Below are positions 46,422 through 56,695 of a stretch of DNA of 64,000 nt, one piece after another. Under the pieces are notes generated by a model, which saw nothing but the letters and a program-made list of their open reading frames with translations, ran no database searches and was not told the origin of the DNA. The DNA is taken from NCBI RefSeq assembly GCF_009756665.1, contig NZ_CP037953.1:1674001-1738000 (forward strand). The letters are read 5' to 3'. Made by a program: the position numbers and the translations under genes. Every line of letters starts with the position of its first letter. Position 1 is the first letter of the stretch. This DNA is from Permianibacter aggregans (GTDB taxonomy: Bacteria > Pseudomonadota > Gammaproteobacteria > Enterobacterales > Permianibacteraceae).

Positions 46422-46655
46422 TCAATCCGTATTCAAACGACGCGCCAGCTTGCGCATTCGACGAGCTTTCGCTTCGTCCTGTTCAGCCTGGTTTTGTCGG
46501 TAGCTGTGCCTGAGCTGAAATATCATCAACGCCGCGGCGACGAAAAATACCGCCGGCAAATAACGGCCAGCCGATTCGATCAACAGAAAGGTCAACACCC
46601 CAGCCACTAGATAGGCGTAGGGAATGGACTCGTAGACAGGTTTGGGCAGAACCAT
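46422..46655 (-). CDS. Small two-helix membrane protein
   Basis: A 77-residue protein with a near-perfect ribosome-binding site (AAGGAGG, six bases before the ATG). Two hydrophobic segments, YAYLVAGVLTFLLIES and YLPAVFFVAAALMIFQL, are followed by a basic, helical tail (KARRMRKLARRLNTD). I do not recognise a family. The frame continues 48 codons upstream but without membrane or coding character, so the short form is preferred. It is divergent from dsbB, with 292 bases between the starts that hold no other gene I can support. Confidence 0.72.
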   Translation of the reverse strand: MVLPKPVYESIPYAYLVAGVLTFLLIESAGRYLPAVFFVAAALMIFQLRHSYRQNQAEQDEAKARRMRKLARRLNTD

Positions 46656-46947
46656 TGGATCCTCCTTCGGTGCCACCGTTGGGGAAAGCCTTACGCAAAA
46701 TGCCTGCGGCCTGTTCCGGTGCTTCCGGCACCGTGGACTGACGCAGGACAGGCATCCGCCTGCCGGCTTTCGGAAATGCTCAGTCGGGAAACCGCCCACT
46801 CCCGCAAACGAAACCAGTCAAAACGGATTGGATGTCACCGCTCCGATTGGTATCTTTCATTTGTAGCATTTGTCCAAAGATTTGCAGACGCGACATTTGC
46901 CGCTACAGTGGCGGGCCATTGACGCTATTACTTGTAAGATATTCGCC

Positions 46948-47433
46948 ATGCACAGTCGTACCCTGAACTGGTTACTTGCCTTTGTTTGTCATGAATTGCT
47001 GGTCGCCGCTTACTATTTTCAGTACGTCGAAGGCCTGCAGCCCTGCCCGCTTTGTATCGTTCAACGCCTGGCCGTGTTCCTGATCGGCGTATTCGCATTG
47101 CTGCTGGCGGTCACCAACGCCAAACCCGCGACGCTATTGAACCGGGTATTCAATGGCCTAGGCCTGGCTTCAGCGGTGCTCGGTATTGTCGCAGCCGGCC
47201 GCCAGGTCTGGCTGCAAAGCCTGCCGAAAGATGAAGTGCCGGCCTGCGGCCCCAGCCTCGATTACATGATGGAAGTATTCAGCACCAGTGAAGTGCTCAG
47301 CGAGCTGTTCAAAGGCAGCGGCGCCTGTGCCGAAGTCGACTGGACCCTGTTGGGCCTGTCGATGGGTGCCTGGATGCTGGTGTTTTTCAGCGTAACGGCG
47401 CTGTTCTTTTTGTGGCGTTTGTTTCGGAAGTAA
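46948..47433 (+). CDS. dsbB: Disulfide bond formation protein DsbB
   Basis: A 161-residue inner-membrane quinone reductase that reoxidises DsbA. The first periplasmic cysteine pair is Cys33-x-x-Cys36 (PCPLC) and the second Cys100...Cys127 (ACGPS and GACAEV), with four transmembrane helices and the quinone-site Arg in CIVQR. Slightly short for the family. The ATG at 46948 starts MHSRTLNWLLAF; the frame is open upstream to 46870 without membrane features. DsbA is not nearby. The oxidative pathway would serve the disulfides of type II secretion clients. Confidence 0.92.
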   Translation: MHSRTLNWLLAFVCHELLVAAYYFQYVEGLQPCPLCIVQRLAVFLIGVFALLLAVTNAKPATLLNRVFNGLGLASAVLGIVAAGRQVWLQSLPKDEVPACGPSLDYMMEVFSTSEVLSELFKGSGACAEVDWTLLGLSMGAWMLVFFSVTALFFLWRLFRK

Positions 47434-47440
47434 TAGCTTT

Positions 47441-47478
47441 GCTCCCTTCTTTGGGCATTATGCAACAAAGAAGGGAGC
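47441..47478. terminator. Stem-loop after dsbB
   Basis: A perfect 13-bp stem (GCTCCCTTCTTTG at 47441-47453 with CAAAGAAGGGAGC at 47466-47478) starts eight bases after the dsbB stop, between dsbB and the convergent reductase gene. It lacks a T-run, so it may stabilise the 3' end rather than terminate strongly. Confidence 0.55.
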
Positions 47479-47541
47479 GCATTGAATTAGCTCGAAATCG
47501 ATTCTTGTACGATTGCGTAGTCTGACTTGGCAATCAAACGA

Positions 47542-48552
47542 TCAGAGCGCCCCTTGGTTGCGCAAGATATCAATCCAGTCGGAATGAAAGCGATGATCCG
47601 GCACTTCCTTGGCTTGCATGAACGCGTACACCGCCCGGGCCATGCCTTCGGAACCACTGCAGAATACTTCGAACGCGGAAAAATCGCCGTGATCGTCAGC
47701 GGCCTTCAAATGCGGAAAGCCGGTGGCGCCGTACCAGCCTTCATCGGCCATCGCCAACACCGGCACATAATGCAGTCGTAAATGTTGCGTGCTCAGTGCC
47801 AACATCTGCTCATGCCAATACAACTGGCTCTTATTGGCAGCACCCCAGTACAACCACATGTCTCGGGCTTCATGTCGCGCCAGTGACGATTCGATCAGCG
47901 ACTTCATTGGTGCAAAGCCGGTACCACCAGCAATCATCAGTAGTGGATGTTCATTGTCCGGCAGATGGCATTCACCGAATGGCAGTTCAACCGTAACCAC
48001 TTGCCGACGCTGCACATGATCGATGACTTGCTGTGCTCGTTCATGACCGGGAATGACTTTGATATGCACATCAATCAGCTGCGACTCGGGGGCACTGGCA
48101 ATCGAAAAGGAACGCGGCGAACCATCGGGCATGATCAATTGCAAATACTGGCCAGCGGCGTACTGCGGCTGCGAGCCATCCGCCGGCACCAGACTGACCA
48201 AATAGGTATCGGTGTTCAGCGGCGTAACGGACTGCACCTGACAACTGATTTTTCGCACGTCTACGACATCCTTCGATTGCAAACCCGCCCATTCCAATTC
48301 CAGATCCGCGTCACTGAAACCAGCGCAAGGCAAACAGAAGCCGTGCACGCGTTCCGCTTCGGACAAACCGCGTGGCTCCTGCTTATAGTGTACGTTACCG
48401 CGCCGGATTTTGGCGCGACAGATGCCGCAAGCGGCATTGCGGCAGGCGCTCAGAGCACGGAAACCGGCGCGGTGGATGTTTTCGAGCAGCGTTAGCGAAC
48501 GATCGCAAGCGACCTGCTGGTTACCAACCGCGAGAACAAAACCATCGCTCAT
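47542..48552 (-). CDS. 2Fe-2S/FAD NAD(P)H oxidoreductase
   Basis: A 336-residue electron-transfer reductase: N-terminal ferredoxin domain with Cys37, Cys42, Cys45 and Cys76 (ACRNAACGIC...CLPC), FAD-binding barrel (RSFSIASAPES) and NAD(P)-binding domain (LLMIAGGTGFAPMKSLIE, VFCSGSEGM). Proteins like this are often labelled CDP-6-deoxy-glucoseen reductase, but flavin or Fe-S electron transfer is the safer call. It follows ubiD by six bases; the same pair is found together in Pseudomonas, which suggests supply of reduced flavin or electrons for a UbiX/UbiD-linked step (inference). Confidence 0.85.
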   Translation of the reverse strand: MSDGFVLAVGNQQVACDRSLTLLENIHRAGFRALSACRNAACGICRAKIRRGNVHYKQEPRGLSEAERVHGFCLPCAGFSDADLELEWAGLQSKDVVDVRKISCQVQSVTPLNTDTYLVSLVPADGSQPQYAAGQYLQLIMPDGSPRSFSIASAPESQLIDVHIKVIPGHERAQQVIDHVQRRQVVTVELPFGECHLPDNEHPLLMIAGGTGFAPMKSLIESSLARHEARDMWLYWGAANKSQLYWHEQMLALSTQHLRLHYVPVLAMADEGWYGATGFPHLKAADDHGDFSAFEVFCSGSEGMARAVYAFMQAKEVPDHRFHSDWIDILRNQGAL

Positions 48553-48558
48553 TGCGGC

Positions 48559-50022
48559 TTATAAACCAAGCTGATTCCAGATGGCATCAACACGCTGCTT
48601 GACGTCCTCGCGCATCCGAATCGGTTCACCCCATTCACGGGTGGTTTCACCCGGCCACTTATTAGTGGCATCGATACCCATCTTCGAACCAAGACCGGAT
48701 ACTGGCGAAGCAAAATCCAGGTAATCGATTGGCGTGTTGTCGACCAGCAGCGTATCGCGCGATGGATCGACGCGCGTGGTCAGCGCCCACATAACGTCTT
48801 CCCAGTTGCGGGCATCGATATCGTCGTCGGTGACGATAATGAATTTGGTGTACATGAACTGGCGCAGAAAACTCCATACGCCCATCATCACCCGCTTGGC
48901 GTGACCGGCGTATTGCTTTTTCATCGTCACGACCGCCATTCGATACGAACAGCCTTCCGGTGGCAGATAGAAATCAACGATCTCCGGAAATTGCTTGCGC
49001 AAGATAGGCACAAATACTTCATTCAACGCGACACCGAGGATTGCTGGTTCATCCGGCGGCCTGCCAGTGTACGTCGAGTGGTATATCGGATCTTTACGCA
49101 TCGTAATGCGTTCTATCGTGAACACCGGAAACTGTTCGACTTCGTTGTAATAACCGGTGTGGTCGCCAAACGGCCCTTCTGCCGCCATTTCGTTCGGATG
49201 AATTACGCCTTCAAGCACGATTTCGGCAGACGCCGGGATCTGCAGCTCGCTACCGAGGGCTTTGACGACATCGGTCTTTTCGCCACGCAATAAACCGGCG
49301 AAACCGTATTCACTTAAGTTGTCCGGCACCGGTGTCACGGCACCAAGAATCGTCGCCGGGTCGGCACCAAGCGCGACACAAACCGGAAACGGTTTACCGG
49401 GATTGGCTTTCTGGTATTCGAGAAAATCGAGCGCGCCGCCGCGATGCGCGAGCCAGCGCATGATGACTTTATTTTTGCCGATCACTTGCTGGCGATAAAT
49501 ACCGAGATTCTGGCGCGGTTTGTGCGGCCCTTGAGTGATCACCAAACCCCAGGTGATCAACGGACCGGCATCGCCAGGCCAGCAGGTTTGCACCGGGATG
49601 TTACTTAAATCGACGGCATCACCTTCGAGAACAATCTCTTGGCAAGGAGCACTGCGCACCGTACGCGGCGACAGATTCAACACCTGTTTCCAAACCGGTA
49701 ATTGTCCCCAGGCTTCGCGAATCCCTTTTGGTGGTTCCGGCTGACGTAAAAATGCCAGCGTTTCACCGACTTCGCGCAAGCGCTCGATGCTGTCCTGGCC
49801 CATGCCGAGCGCGACCCGCTCGGTGGTGCCAAACAAATTGGTCAGTACCGGCATCGAATGGCCTTTGACGTTTTCGAACAATAGCGCCGGGCCACCAGCA
49901 CGCAGCACCCGATCGGAAATCTCGGTCATTTCCAGATGGGCATCGACTTCGGTTTGAATGCGTTTCAGCAAGCCGCGCTGTTCCAGCAGGGCGATGAAAT
50001 CTCGCAAGTCGTGGTATTTCAT
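48559..50022 (-). CDS. ubiD: 4-hydroxy-3-polyprenylbenzoate decarboxylase UbiD
   Basis: A 487-residue prenylated-FMN-dependent decarboxylase of ubiquinone synthesis. Conserved segments include [21 protein letters not shown], the region around [39 protein letters not shown], and [45 protein letters not shown]. The ATG at 50022 has TGAGGT upstream and gives the standard start [13 protein letters not shown]. Insulated from rho by a cluster of terminator-like hairpins. Confidence 0.96.
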   Translation of the reverse strand: MKYHDLRDFIALLEQRGLLKRIQTEVDAHLEMTEISDRVLRAGGPALLFENVKGHSMPVLTNLFGTTERVALGMGQDSIERLREVGETLAFLRQPEPPKGIREAWGQLPVWKQVLNLSPRTVRSAPCQEIVLEGDAVDLSNIPVQTCWPGDAGPLITWGLVITQGPHKPRQNLGIYRQQVIGKNKVIMRWLAHRGGALDFLEYQKANPGKPFPVCVALGADPATILGAVTPVPDNLSEYGFAGLLRGEKTDVVKALGSELQIPASAEIVLEGVIHPNEMAAEGPFGDHTGYYNEVEQFPVFTIERITMRKDPIYHSTYTGRPPDEPAILGVALNEVFVPILRKQFPEIVDFYLPPEGCSYRMAVVTMKKQYAGHAKRVMMGVWSFLRQFMYTKFIIVTDDDIDARNWEDVMWALTTRVDPSRDTLLVDNTPIDYLDFASPVSGLGSKMGIDATNKWPGETTREWGEPIRMREDVKQRVDAIWNQLGL

Positions 50023-50082
50023 TGTTATCGACCTCAATCAGAGCGTCTTTCTGGCATCAGTTTCGACTAAAACGGAAGAACA

Positions 50083-50171
50083 AAAAAGTGCCAGGAGCAC
50101 TTTTTCGCGTAAGCCCGCAGGGTTTTTCACAGGGAGGTGAAAAACAAAAAAGGCCGAACATTCTCGGCCTT
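50083..50171 (-). terminator. Three successive terminator-like hairpins after rho
   Basis: Reading away from rho: a stem AAGGCCGA/TCGGCCTT (arms 50164-50171 and 50150-50157) followed by a T-rich run; a perfect 9-bp stem GTTTTTCAC/GTGAAAAAC (50122-50130 with 50137-50145); and AAAAAGTGC/GCACTTTTT (50083-50091 with 50097-50105) followed by a T-run. The first and third have the form of intrinsic terminators. They lie wholly between the rho stop and the ubiD start. Confidence 0.8.
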
Positions 50172-50190
50172 TTGTTGTGCAGCGTGAAGA

Positions 50191-51450
50191 TCATTGACGC
50201 TTCATCATCTCGAAGAATTCGTCATTGGTCTTGGTCAGGCTGAGCTTGTCGACCAGGAATTCCATGCCTTCGATTTCCTGCATCGGCGCCAGAATCTTGC
50301 GCAGAATCCACATCTTCTGCAATTCAGCTGGCGACGTGATCAACTCCTCGCGGCGAGTACCCGAGCGGTTGAAGTGAATCGCCGGGAACACGCGACGCTC
50401 AGCGATTTTGCGCTCGAGGTGCAGTTCCATGTTGCCGGTGCCTTTGAATTCTTCGTAAATGACGTCGTCCATTTTCGAGCCGGTTTCGATCAACGCGGTG
50501 GCGATAATGGTCAGACTGCCGCCTTCTTCAATGTTACGGGCGGCACCGAAAAAGCGTTTCGGTTTTTGCAGCGCGTTGGCATCGACACCACCGGTCAATA
50601 CTTTGCCCGATGAAGGAATAACGGTGTTGTAAGCACGGGCCAATCGGGTAATCGAGTCGAGCAGAATGACCACGTCTTTTTTGTGCTCAACCAGGCGTTT
50701 GGCTTTTTCAATGACCATCTCGGCGACCTGGACGTGACGCGGTGCCGGTTCATCGAACGTTGAGGCGACCACTTCGCCGCGCACCGAGCGCTGCATTTCG
50801 GTGACTTCCTCAGGGCGCTCGTCGATCAGCAAGACGATCAGCGTGCAGTCCGGGTGATTGGCGGTAATTGAGTGGGCAATGTTCTGCAGCATCATGGTTT
50901 TACCGGCTTTCGGCGGCGCCACGATCAAGCCGCGTTGGCCTTTGCCAATCGGCGCGCACAAGTCGATGACACGTGCAGTCATGTCCTCGGTCGAACCGTT
51001 ACCACGCTCCAGACGCAAACGCTCTTTCGGGTGCAGCGGAGTCAGGTTTTCAAACAGAATTTTGTTTTTGGCGTTTTCCGGCTTGTCGAAGTTGATGTGG
51101 TCAACTTTCAGCAACGCGAAATAACGTTCGGAATCTTTTGGCGGGCGAATTTGCCCGGCTACAGTGTCACCGGTATGCAGGTTGAACCGGCGGATTTGCG
51201 ATGGCGACACATAAATGTCATCAGGGCCAGCGAGGTAAGAGCCATCCGAGGAACGCAGGAAGCCGAAACCATCGGGCAGAATTTCCAGTACGCCATCGCC
51301 GTAAATCGGCTCGCCGTTTTTCGCGTGGTTTTTCAGAATCGCGAAAATGATGTCCTGTTTGCGCTGGCGCGCGGTGCCTTCAAGGTCGTAGGACTGGGCG
51401 ATATCAGAAAGTTCTTGGGCGGATTTTTTCTTTAATTCGGTCAGATTCAT
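50191..51450 (-). CDS. rho: Transcription termination factor Rho
   Basis: A 419-residue RNA-dependent hexameric ATPase, exactly the usual length from the ATG at 51450 ([18 protein letters not shown]). The N-terminal RNA-binding domain includes [17 protein letters not shown] and [12 protein letters not shown]. The P-loop is [11 protein letters not shown], Walker [17 protein letters not shown], and Q-loop region [29 protein letters not shown] seven codons upstream is not needed. Located next to trxA, as in E. coli and Pseudomonas. Confidence 0.98.
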   Translation of the reverse strand: MNLTELKKKSAQELSDIAQSYDLEGTARQRKQDIIFAILKNHAKNGEPIYGDGVLEILPDGFGFLRSSDGSYLAGPDDIYVSPSQIRRFNLHTGDTVAGQIRPPKDSERYFALLKVDHINFDKPENAKNKILFENLTPLHPKERLRLERGNGSTEDMTARVIDLCAPIGKGQRGLIVAPPKAGKTMMLQNIAHSITANHPDCTLIVLLIDERPEEVTEMQRSVRGEVVASTFDEPAPRHVQVAEMVIEKAKRLVEHKKDVVILLDSITRLARAYNTVIPSSGKVLTGGVDANALQKPKRFFGAARNIEEGGSLTIIATALIETGSKMDDVIYEEFKGTGNMELHLERKIAERRVFPAIHFNRSGTRREELITSPAELQKMWILRKILAPMQEIEGMEFLVDKLSLTKTNDEFFEMMKRQ

Positions 51451-51603
51451 GGGTTGCTGCTGTGTAGACAAGACGGATTGGACTCAATCGATGAGGCGCT
51501 GATGGCCTGATGTTGATAACGAATAATGTTTGGGAGTGATTCGACTGGCGGGACGAGGAATGGCCGCCATGAGTCAAATTAGCACTCATTGAACGGGCTG
51601 TAA

Positions 51604-51636
51604 AGCATAACGGCCGCGATCGGCGGCCGTTATGCT
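51604..51636 (-). terminator. Stem-loop after trxA
   Basis: A perfect 14-bp stem (51604-51617 with 51623-51636, core ACGGCCGC/GCGGCCGT, loop GATCG) starts 11 bases after the trxA stop. No strong T-run follows on the minus strand, so it is a weak terminator or RNA-stabilising structure between trxA and rho. Confidence 0.55.
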
Positions 51637-51646
51637 CAAAAATTCA

Positions 51647-51973
51647 TCAGATATTGCTGTCGATGAATGCCGTCAGTTGCGACTTCGACAGCGCACCGAC
51701 TTTGGTCGCGGCGACCTGACCGTTCTTGAACAGCATCAGCGTCGGGATGCCGCGAATGCCATATTTCGGCGCTGTTGCCGGGTTCTCGTCGATGTTAAGC
51801 TTGGCGACCTTGAGCTTACCGGCGTATTCGCCAGAGATCTCGTCCAGAATTGGCGCGATCATACGGCAAGGGCCACACCATTCGGCCCAGTAGTCGACCA
51901 GGACCGGGCCATCCGCCTTCAGGACTTCGGCTTCAAAGCTATCGTCGGTTAAATAGGTAATATTTGAGCTCAT
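51647..51973 (-). CDS. trxA: Thioredoxin 1
   Basis: A 108-residue thioredoxin with the active site WCGPC (Cys33, Cys36), the cis-Pro segment [11 protein letters not shown] and typical N-terminus ([18 protein letters not shown]). GGAG lies seven bases before the ATG at 51973; the upstream ORF extension is not used. Divergent from rhlB. Confidence 0.98.
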   Translation of the reverse strand: MSSNITYLTDDSFEAEVLKADGPVLVDYWAEWCGPCRMIAPILDEISGEYAGKLKVAKLNIDENPATAPKYGIRGIPTLMLFKNGQVAATKVGALSKSQLTAFIDSNI

Positions 51974-52089
51974 GGCATACTCCGAACCGGCCACCACAGG
52001 AAAAATGAGCGTCCGGTGATTGAATTAAACCGCTATTTGAAAGCAATCGGCGTCGACTTGGCAAGCCCAGCGACCCATGACAGGACAGC

Positions 52090-53370
52090 ATGAGTACACA
52101 TCTAACCGATATACGTTTCACTGATATGGGGCTGCACCCCAATCTAATCAAGGCATTGAACGAACTGGGTTACCAGCAATGCACACCCATCCAAGCACAA
52201 ACGCTGCCGCTGCTGATGCAGGGCAAAGACATCGCCGGCCAGGCCCAGACCGGCACCGGCAAAACGGCGGCGTTTCTGCTGGCGGCGTTTCATGACCTGC
52301 TGACGCTGCCGGAAATCGAAGGCCGCCGCCCGAACGAACCACGCGTGTTAATCATGGCTCCTACGCGTGAACTGGCGATTCAGATTTATAACGACGGTTT
52401 GAAACTCGCCAAACACACGGGTCTGAAACTCGCTGTGGTGTACGGTGGCGCCGGTTATGAAGAACAGCGGCGCAACATCGAGCAAGGCGTCGATGTCTTG
52501 ATCGGCACCACTGGTCGCTTGATCGATTATTACAAACAGGGTTGCTACGGTTTAGAGGCCATCGACGTTGTCATTCTCGACGAAGCCGACCGCATGTTCG
52601 ACCTGGGTTTCATCGCCGACATCCGTTACCTGCTGCGCAAAATGCCACCGCCGCACGATCGCCTGAACATGCTGTTCTCAGCGACGTTCTCACAGCGCGT
52701 GCTGGAACTTGCCTACGAGCACATGAATGACGCCGAACATATCCGCGTCGAGCCGGACCAAATGACCGCCGGCAAAATTCGCGAGCGTATGTTCTTGCCA
52801 TCCTACGAAGAACGCATTCCGTTGTTGCTTGGTTTGTTCGACACGCTGAAACCCGAGCGCGCGATTGTATTCCTGAATACCCGTCACGGCAGCGAAGACG
52901 TCTGGGCGCATTTGGCCGCTTATGGTTTGAATGCTGGCTTGCTGACCGGCGACGTGCCGCAGAAAAAACGCATCGCGTTGCTGGAGCAATTGAAAGCTGG
53001 CGAACTCGCCGTGCTGGTCTGCACCGATGTAGCCGCTCGCGGTTTGCATATCGAAGGCGTCAGCCACGTCTTCAACGTCGATCTGCCCGATGATGCCGAA
53101 GATTACGTGCATCGCATTGGCCGTACCGCTCGCGCCGGCAGAGAAGGTGATGCCATCAGTTTTGCTTCGGAGAAAACGGCAATGAACCTGCCGGCGATTG
53201 AAGACTACATCGGCCACAAAATTCCGGTTGAGCCGATCACGCCGGATCTGCTGCGAGAACCCGTTTCACCAAAGCACATGATTCCACGCAGCCCGGCTCA
53301 TCGCGAACAACGCGCGCATCGCCGTAACACCGGTGGCGGTGGTCAGCGGCGCGGTCCACGTCGTCGTTAA
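52090..53370 (+). CDS. rhlB: ATP-dependent RNA helicase RhlB
   Basis: A 426-residue DEAD-box helicase: Q-motif [26 protein letters not shown], Walker A AQTGTGKT (52-59), DEAD in [17 protein letters not shown] motif FSATFS, motif [17 protein letters not shown]. The short C-terminal Arg/Gly-rich tail ([17 protein letters not shown]) matches RhlB, the helicase partner of RNase E in the degradosome. Followed 17 bases later by ppx. Confidence 0.95.
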   Translation: MSTHLTDIRFTDMGLHPNLIKALNELGYQQCTPIQAQTLPLLMQGKDIAGQAQTGTGKTAAFLLAAFHDLLTLPEIEGRRPNEPRVLIMAPTRELAIQIYNDGLKLAKHTGLKLAVVYGGAGYEEQRRNIEQGVDVLIGTTGRLIDYYKQGCYGLEAIDVVILDEADRMFDLGFIADIRYLLRKMPPPHDRLNMLFSATFSQRVLELAYEHMNDAEHIRVEPDQMTAGKIRERMFLPSYEERIPLLLGLFDTLKPERAIVFLNTRHGSEDVWAHLAAYGLNAGLLTGDVPQKKRIALLEQLKAGELAVLVCTDVAARGLHIEGVSHVFNVDLPDDAEDYVHRIGRTARAGREGDAISFASEKTAMNLPAIEDYIGHKIPVEPITPDLLREPVSPKHMIPRSPAHREQRAHRRNTGGGGQRRGPRRR

Positions 53371-53387
53371 AAAAACGGAAACCACGC

Positions 53388-54902
53388 ATGCCGAAACGCA
53401 GCTTGCAGGAATGGCCGCCACAACATGACGTTGTCGCGGCCGTTGATCTGGGTTCCAACTCGTTTCACATGACCATTGCGAAAGTGATCGATGGCGGCCT
53501 GCTGACCATTGGCCGCTTGAAAGAGCGCGTGCAATTGGCCGCCGGGCTTTATGAAGACGATGTGTTGTCCGATGAAGCGATCATGCGCGGCGTTTCCTGC
53601 CTGCAAATGTTCGGTCAGCGCCTGAAAGGTATGCCACCAACCGCTGTGCGCGCGGTTGGCACCAACACCCTGCGCAAAGCGAAAAATGCCAGCACGTTCT
53701 TACAGCTCGGCAGTCAAGCCTTGGGCTTTCCGATTGAAGTCATCGCCGGAAAAGAAGAAGCGCGTCTGATTTACGCCGGTGTTGCGCACACCACCGCCGA
53801 GAAAGAGCGACGCCTGATTGTCGATATCGGCGGCGGCTCCACCGAAATCATTGTCGGCACCGGTTTTACCCCAGAAATTTTAAGCTCATTGCAAATGGGC
53901 TGCGTCGCGTTCGCCGGCAAGTTCTTCGAAGACGGGCAAATCAGCAAAAGCCGATTCAAGGAAGCACAAACCCAGTGCTACCTGGAGCTGCAAACCATCG
54001 AGCAGCAATACCGCCATATCGGCTGGAAAGCCAGCATCGGCTCCAGCGGCACCATTGTCTGCATCAGTGATGTGCTGCGCGCGCTCGGACATGAAGACGG
54101 CGTCATCAGTTTAAGCCGTTTATATCAACTCCGTGATTTGGTGCTGATGGCAAAAAATGCCAGTGAACTCAGCTTGCCAGGTTTAACCGAAGACCGCCGC
54201 TCGATATTTGCGCCGGGTCTTGCCATTCTGCTCAGTTGTTTTGAAATTCTCGGCATCATCGAAATGCGCGCCACCGATGCCGCACTGCGTGAAGGCCTGC
54301 TCTACGAATTGGTTGGCCGCTTCACCGATATGGATGTCCGCGAGCGCAGCATCTGGGGCCTCGTTACCCGCCATCAGCTCGATAAAGCACAAGCCGAGTT
54401 GGTGCGCGAAACCTGCGAAGACTTTTACCAGCGCGTTGCCGAAAGCTGGGCATTGGACGATCCAGAACTGCACGCGCTGTTGAATTGGTCGGCACTGGTG
54501 CACGAAATCGGCTTGGTCATTTCCTACGGCCAAATGCACAAACACGGCGCCTATATCCTTAGCCATAGCGATATCGACGGCTTCAGTCAGCAAGAAAAAG
54601 TACTGTTAGCCATTCTGGTGCGCGTCCATCGTCGCAAATTTGCGGTAGAAGAATTCAATAAGCTGCCAAAAAACCTGCGCGAAAAAGCCAAACGCTTGGC
54701 GCGCTTACTGCGCTTGTCGGTACTGCTCCATCATCGCCGCACACCCGACCCGCTACCAGAAATTGACATCGACGTTTACCAGGATGATATGCAACTGCAT
54801 TTCCCTGATGGTTGGCTGGAGGAGCATAGTCTGGTCCGCGCCGATCTGGAGCAGGAACAGCATTACTTGAATATGGTTGGGTTTAATCTGAGTTGGGATT
54901 GA
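53388..54902 (+). CDS. ppx: Exopolyphosphatase Ppx/GppA family
   Basis: A 504-residue phosphatase with an actin-like N-terminus (AAVDLGSNSFHMTIAKV), phosphate-binding loops (LIVDIGGGSTEIIVG; IGSSGTI) and a C-terminal HD-like region (WSALVHEIGLVISYGQMHKHGAYIL). It hydrolyses polyphosphate and possibly pppGpp. Likely co-transcribed with rhlB. In Pseudomonas ppx usually faces ppk, which is missing here; a low-GC insert follows instead. Confidence 0.94.
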   Translation: MPKRSLQEWPPQHDVVAAVDLGSNSFHMTIAKVIDGGLLTIGRLKERVQLAAGLYEDDVLSDEAIMRGVSCLQMFGQRLKGMPPTAVRAVGTNTLRKAKNASTFLQLGSQALGFPIEVIAGKEEARLIYAGVAHTTAEKERRLIVDIGGGSTEIIVGTGFTPEILSSLQMGCVAFAGKFFEDGQISKSRFKEAQTQCYLELQTIEQQYRHIGWKASIGSSGTIVCISDVLRALGHEDGVISLSRLYQLRDLVLMAKNASELSLPGLTEDRRSIFAPGLAILLSCFEILGIIEMRATDAALREGLLYELVGRFTDMDVRERSIWGLVTRHQLDKAQAELVRETCEDFYQRVAESWALDDPELHALLNWSALVHEIGLVISYGQMHKHGAYILSHSDIDGFSQQEKVLLAILVRVHRRKFAVEEFNKLPKNLREKAKRLARLLRLSVLLHHRRTPDPLPEIDIDVYQDDMQLHFPDGWLEEHSLVRADLEQEQHYLNMVGFNLSWD

Positions 54903-54954
54903 GTAGAACGAGAAAGCACTATTTGGTATTCAGTTAAATCGGAAGTCGGAAAAT

Positions 54955-55620
54955 ATGGACACAAAAGAACTAATACAAACTCAATTCAATACCTTATTGA
55001 GGCAAGGGGAAGAACTGCTAGGATTGGCTGGTTGGAACGGAAAGGAGACTACCCGTTCATCTTCCGAGCTGGACTACATGCGATTCCGTACTTCCGCGAT
55101 TAACCTAGTACGAAGAGCATGTGGCGCTAATAGCGATCACTATGCTGCTCTGAAAGATTTAGCCGAGAACAATCACACTTCCACAACCTCTTACTATTTT
55201 ACACATTGCTTAGGCATTCTACAGGCCGCGGCAAGCGATTTCGAGAACGGACTTTTATTTGATATGAAGGCATTAATTGCTGCGGACCTACTGGGTGACT
55301 TTGTTGAGCAAGCCGAACACTTACTTGCAAATGGTTACCATGTTCCAGCGGCCTCGCTGATAGGTGCAGTTCTTGAAGATGTGCTTCGTAAACTATGTGA
55401 GATGCATGGGATTCATGTTCCAGAGAAAACAAAACTGGATAGATTGAATGCTGACCTCGCAAAAGCCGAGATCTATAACAAACTTACTCAGAAACGAATT
55501 ACAGCTTTAGCAGACATCAGGAATAACGCAGACCACGGACACTTTGATAAATTTCGTAAGGACGATGTCGAGGATATGGTTAAGTGGGTTCGAGGGTTTG
55601 CTGCAGACAAACTTCAATGA
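54955..55620 (+). CDS. HEPN-like (DUF4145-type) protein
   Basis: A 221-residue, mainly helical cytosolic protein. The C-terminal half (AEHLLANGYHVPAASLIGAVLEDVLRKLCEMHG...RITALADIRNNADHGHFDKF) has the pattern of HEPN domains, with the Rx4H motif Arg189...His194 (RNNADH) seen in HEPN RNases. The N-terminal half resembles no family I recognise. Base composition is clearly AT-richer than the adjoining ppx gene and codon use differs, suggesting acquisition. No nucleotidyltransferase or other antitoxin partner lies beside it. Possible defence or stress RNase, unproven. Confidence 0.62.
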   Translation: MDTKELIQTQFNTLLRQGEELLGLAGWNGKETTRSSSELDYMRFRTSAINLVRRACGANSDHYAALKDLAENNHTSTTSYYFTHCLGILQAAASDFENGLLFDMKALIAADLLGDFVEQAEHLLANGYHVPAASLIGAVLEDVLRKLCEMHGIHVPEKTKLDRLNADLAKAEIYNKLTQKRITALADIRNNADHGHFDKFRKDDVEDMVKWVRGFAADKLQ

Positions 55621-55867
55621 GAGCTTAGGAAGGGCTGAAGACTAAAGCGCAACCGTCACGACTAATGAGTTTCTTGTTTTCAAGAGGCCCGTAGGTTACT
55701 TAGTGCACACCCAACAAAAATTATTTCTAGCCATATAGTAAACGCTGTAGAAGTCCCGTAAATTTCAGCGTTAGAGCCAAAAGCAACTGGCACTGCATAA
55801 GCCAGTCGACGGCGATTGGCGCTAAAGGCAAAATGAGTTGCGCTGTGGATTTAAGGAAGAGATTCAG

Positions 55868-56695
55868 ATGATAAAACCAATATTTGGCGCTCTGGCGCTA
55901 GTGCTCCTGGCAAGTTGTACAACGTTGAAAGTTGACGAGTCGGCGGTTTTTAAACCAAACCATTCAGGTTTGATTGAAGAGGCGCTGCCTGAAGGCTATC
56001 AATTGCGCGAGTTTAAATCCGCTCGCGGCGACGGTAGCCAACGCTATGGCATCTCGGTTGTCCACCCTAATAACAAAGCAACCGTGTTGTACTTCGGTGG
56101 CAATATGTTTGATATTCCGTCAGGTGCGGCTGGTGTCATCAAACGCCTGACCAAAGCGAACGTCAATCTGTATATGTTTGATCGGCGTGGTTATGGCTAT
56201 AGCTCTGGCAAGCCAACTACCACATTAGCGTTAGCCGATGCCCTGGAGAATTTCGATTTTGTGCGAACCGAGGTACAAGGAAAGCTGATCGTTCATGGCA
56301 TTTCACTCGGTAGTTTTGAAGCGGGCCATGTCGCCAAGAACCGCGAACTTGATGGATTGGTATTGGAGGGTTCAACCACCAATGTTGATGAATGGGCGCG
56401 CACCTTGGTGCCTTGGTATGCCAAACCTTTTATATCGGTGGAAGTCAGCGATGCCTTGCGTGTGGTCGATAATATTGCAGTAGTGCAACATCATAAGGCG
56501 CCACTGTTGGTCGTCGTTGGCGATCAAGATAACATAACGCCTGTCGCACTTTCGCAAAGGCTGTTTGATCAATCACAGTCCAGTGTAAAACAGCTATTTA
56601 TTGCCAAAGGAATGGGGCATACGACGGCGACGCAACATAAGGATTTCGCGGGCATGTATAGCGACTACGTTCATAACAAAGTGACCGCGTTATAG
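55868..56695 (+). CDS. Lipoprotein alpha/beta hydrolase
   Basis: A 275-residue membrane-anchored hydrolase. The signal peptide ends in a lipobox (LVLLASC, Cys17 the lipidated residue). Fold features: VLYFGGNMFDIPSGAAGVIKRL, FDRRGYGYSSGKP, nucleophile elbow GISLG, acid VGDQDNITP and His in KGMGHTTAT, a pattern seen in the serine aminopeptidase/BAAT group. The ATG at 55868 has AAGGA upstream; 10 codons upstream are non-coding. Together with the HEPN-like gene it forms an AT-rich stretch of about 1.8 kb. The 247-base gap before it contains no gene I can support. Confidence 0.82.
   Translation: MIKPIFGALALVLLASCTTLKVDESAVFKPNHSGLIEEALPEGYQLREFKSARGDGSQRYGISVVHPNNKATVLYFGGNMFDIPSGAAGVIKRLTKANVNLYMFDRRGYGYSSGKPTTTLALADALENFDFVRTEVQGKLIVHGISLGSFEAGHVAKNRELDGLVLEGSTTNVDEWARTLVPWYAKPFISVEVSDALRVVDNIAVVQHHKAPLLVVVGDQDNITPVALSQRLFDQSQSSVKQLFIAKGMGHTTATQHKDFAGMYSDYVHNKVTAL

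Noticed and set aside
46303-46503. A 66-codon frame downstream of the candidate sRNA promoter
   Set aside because: It starts inside the terminator T-run with a TTG and runs antisense into the small membrane protein gene.
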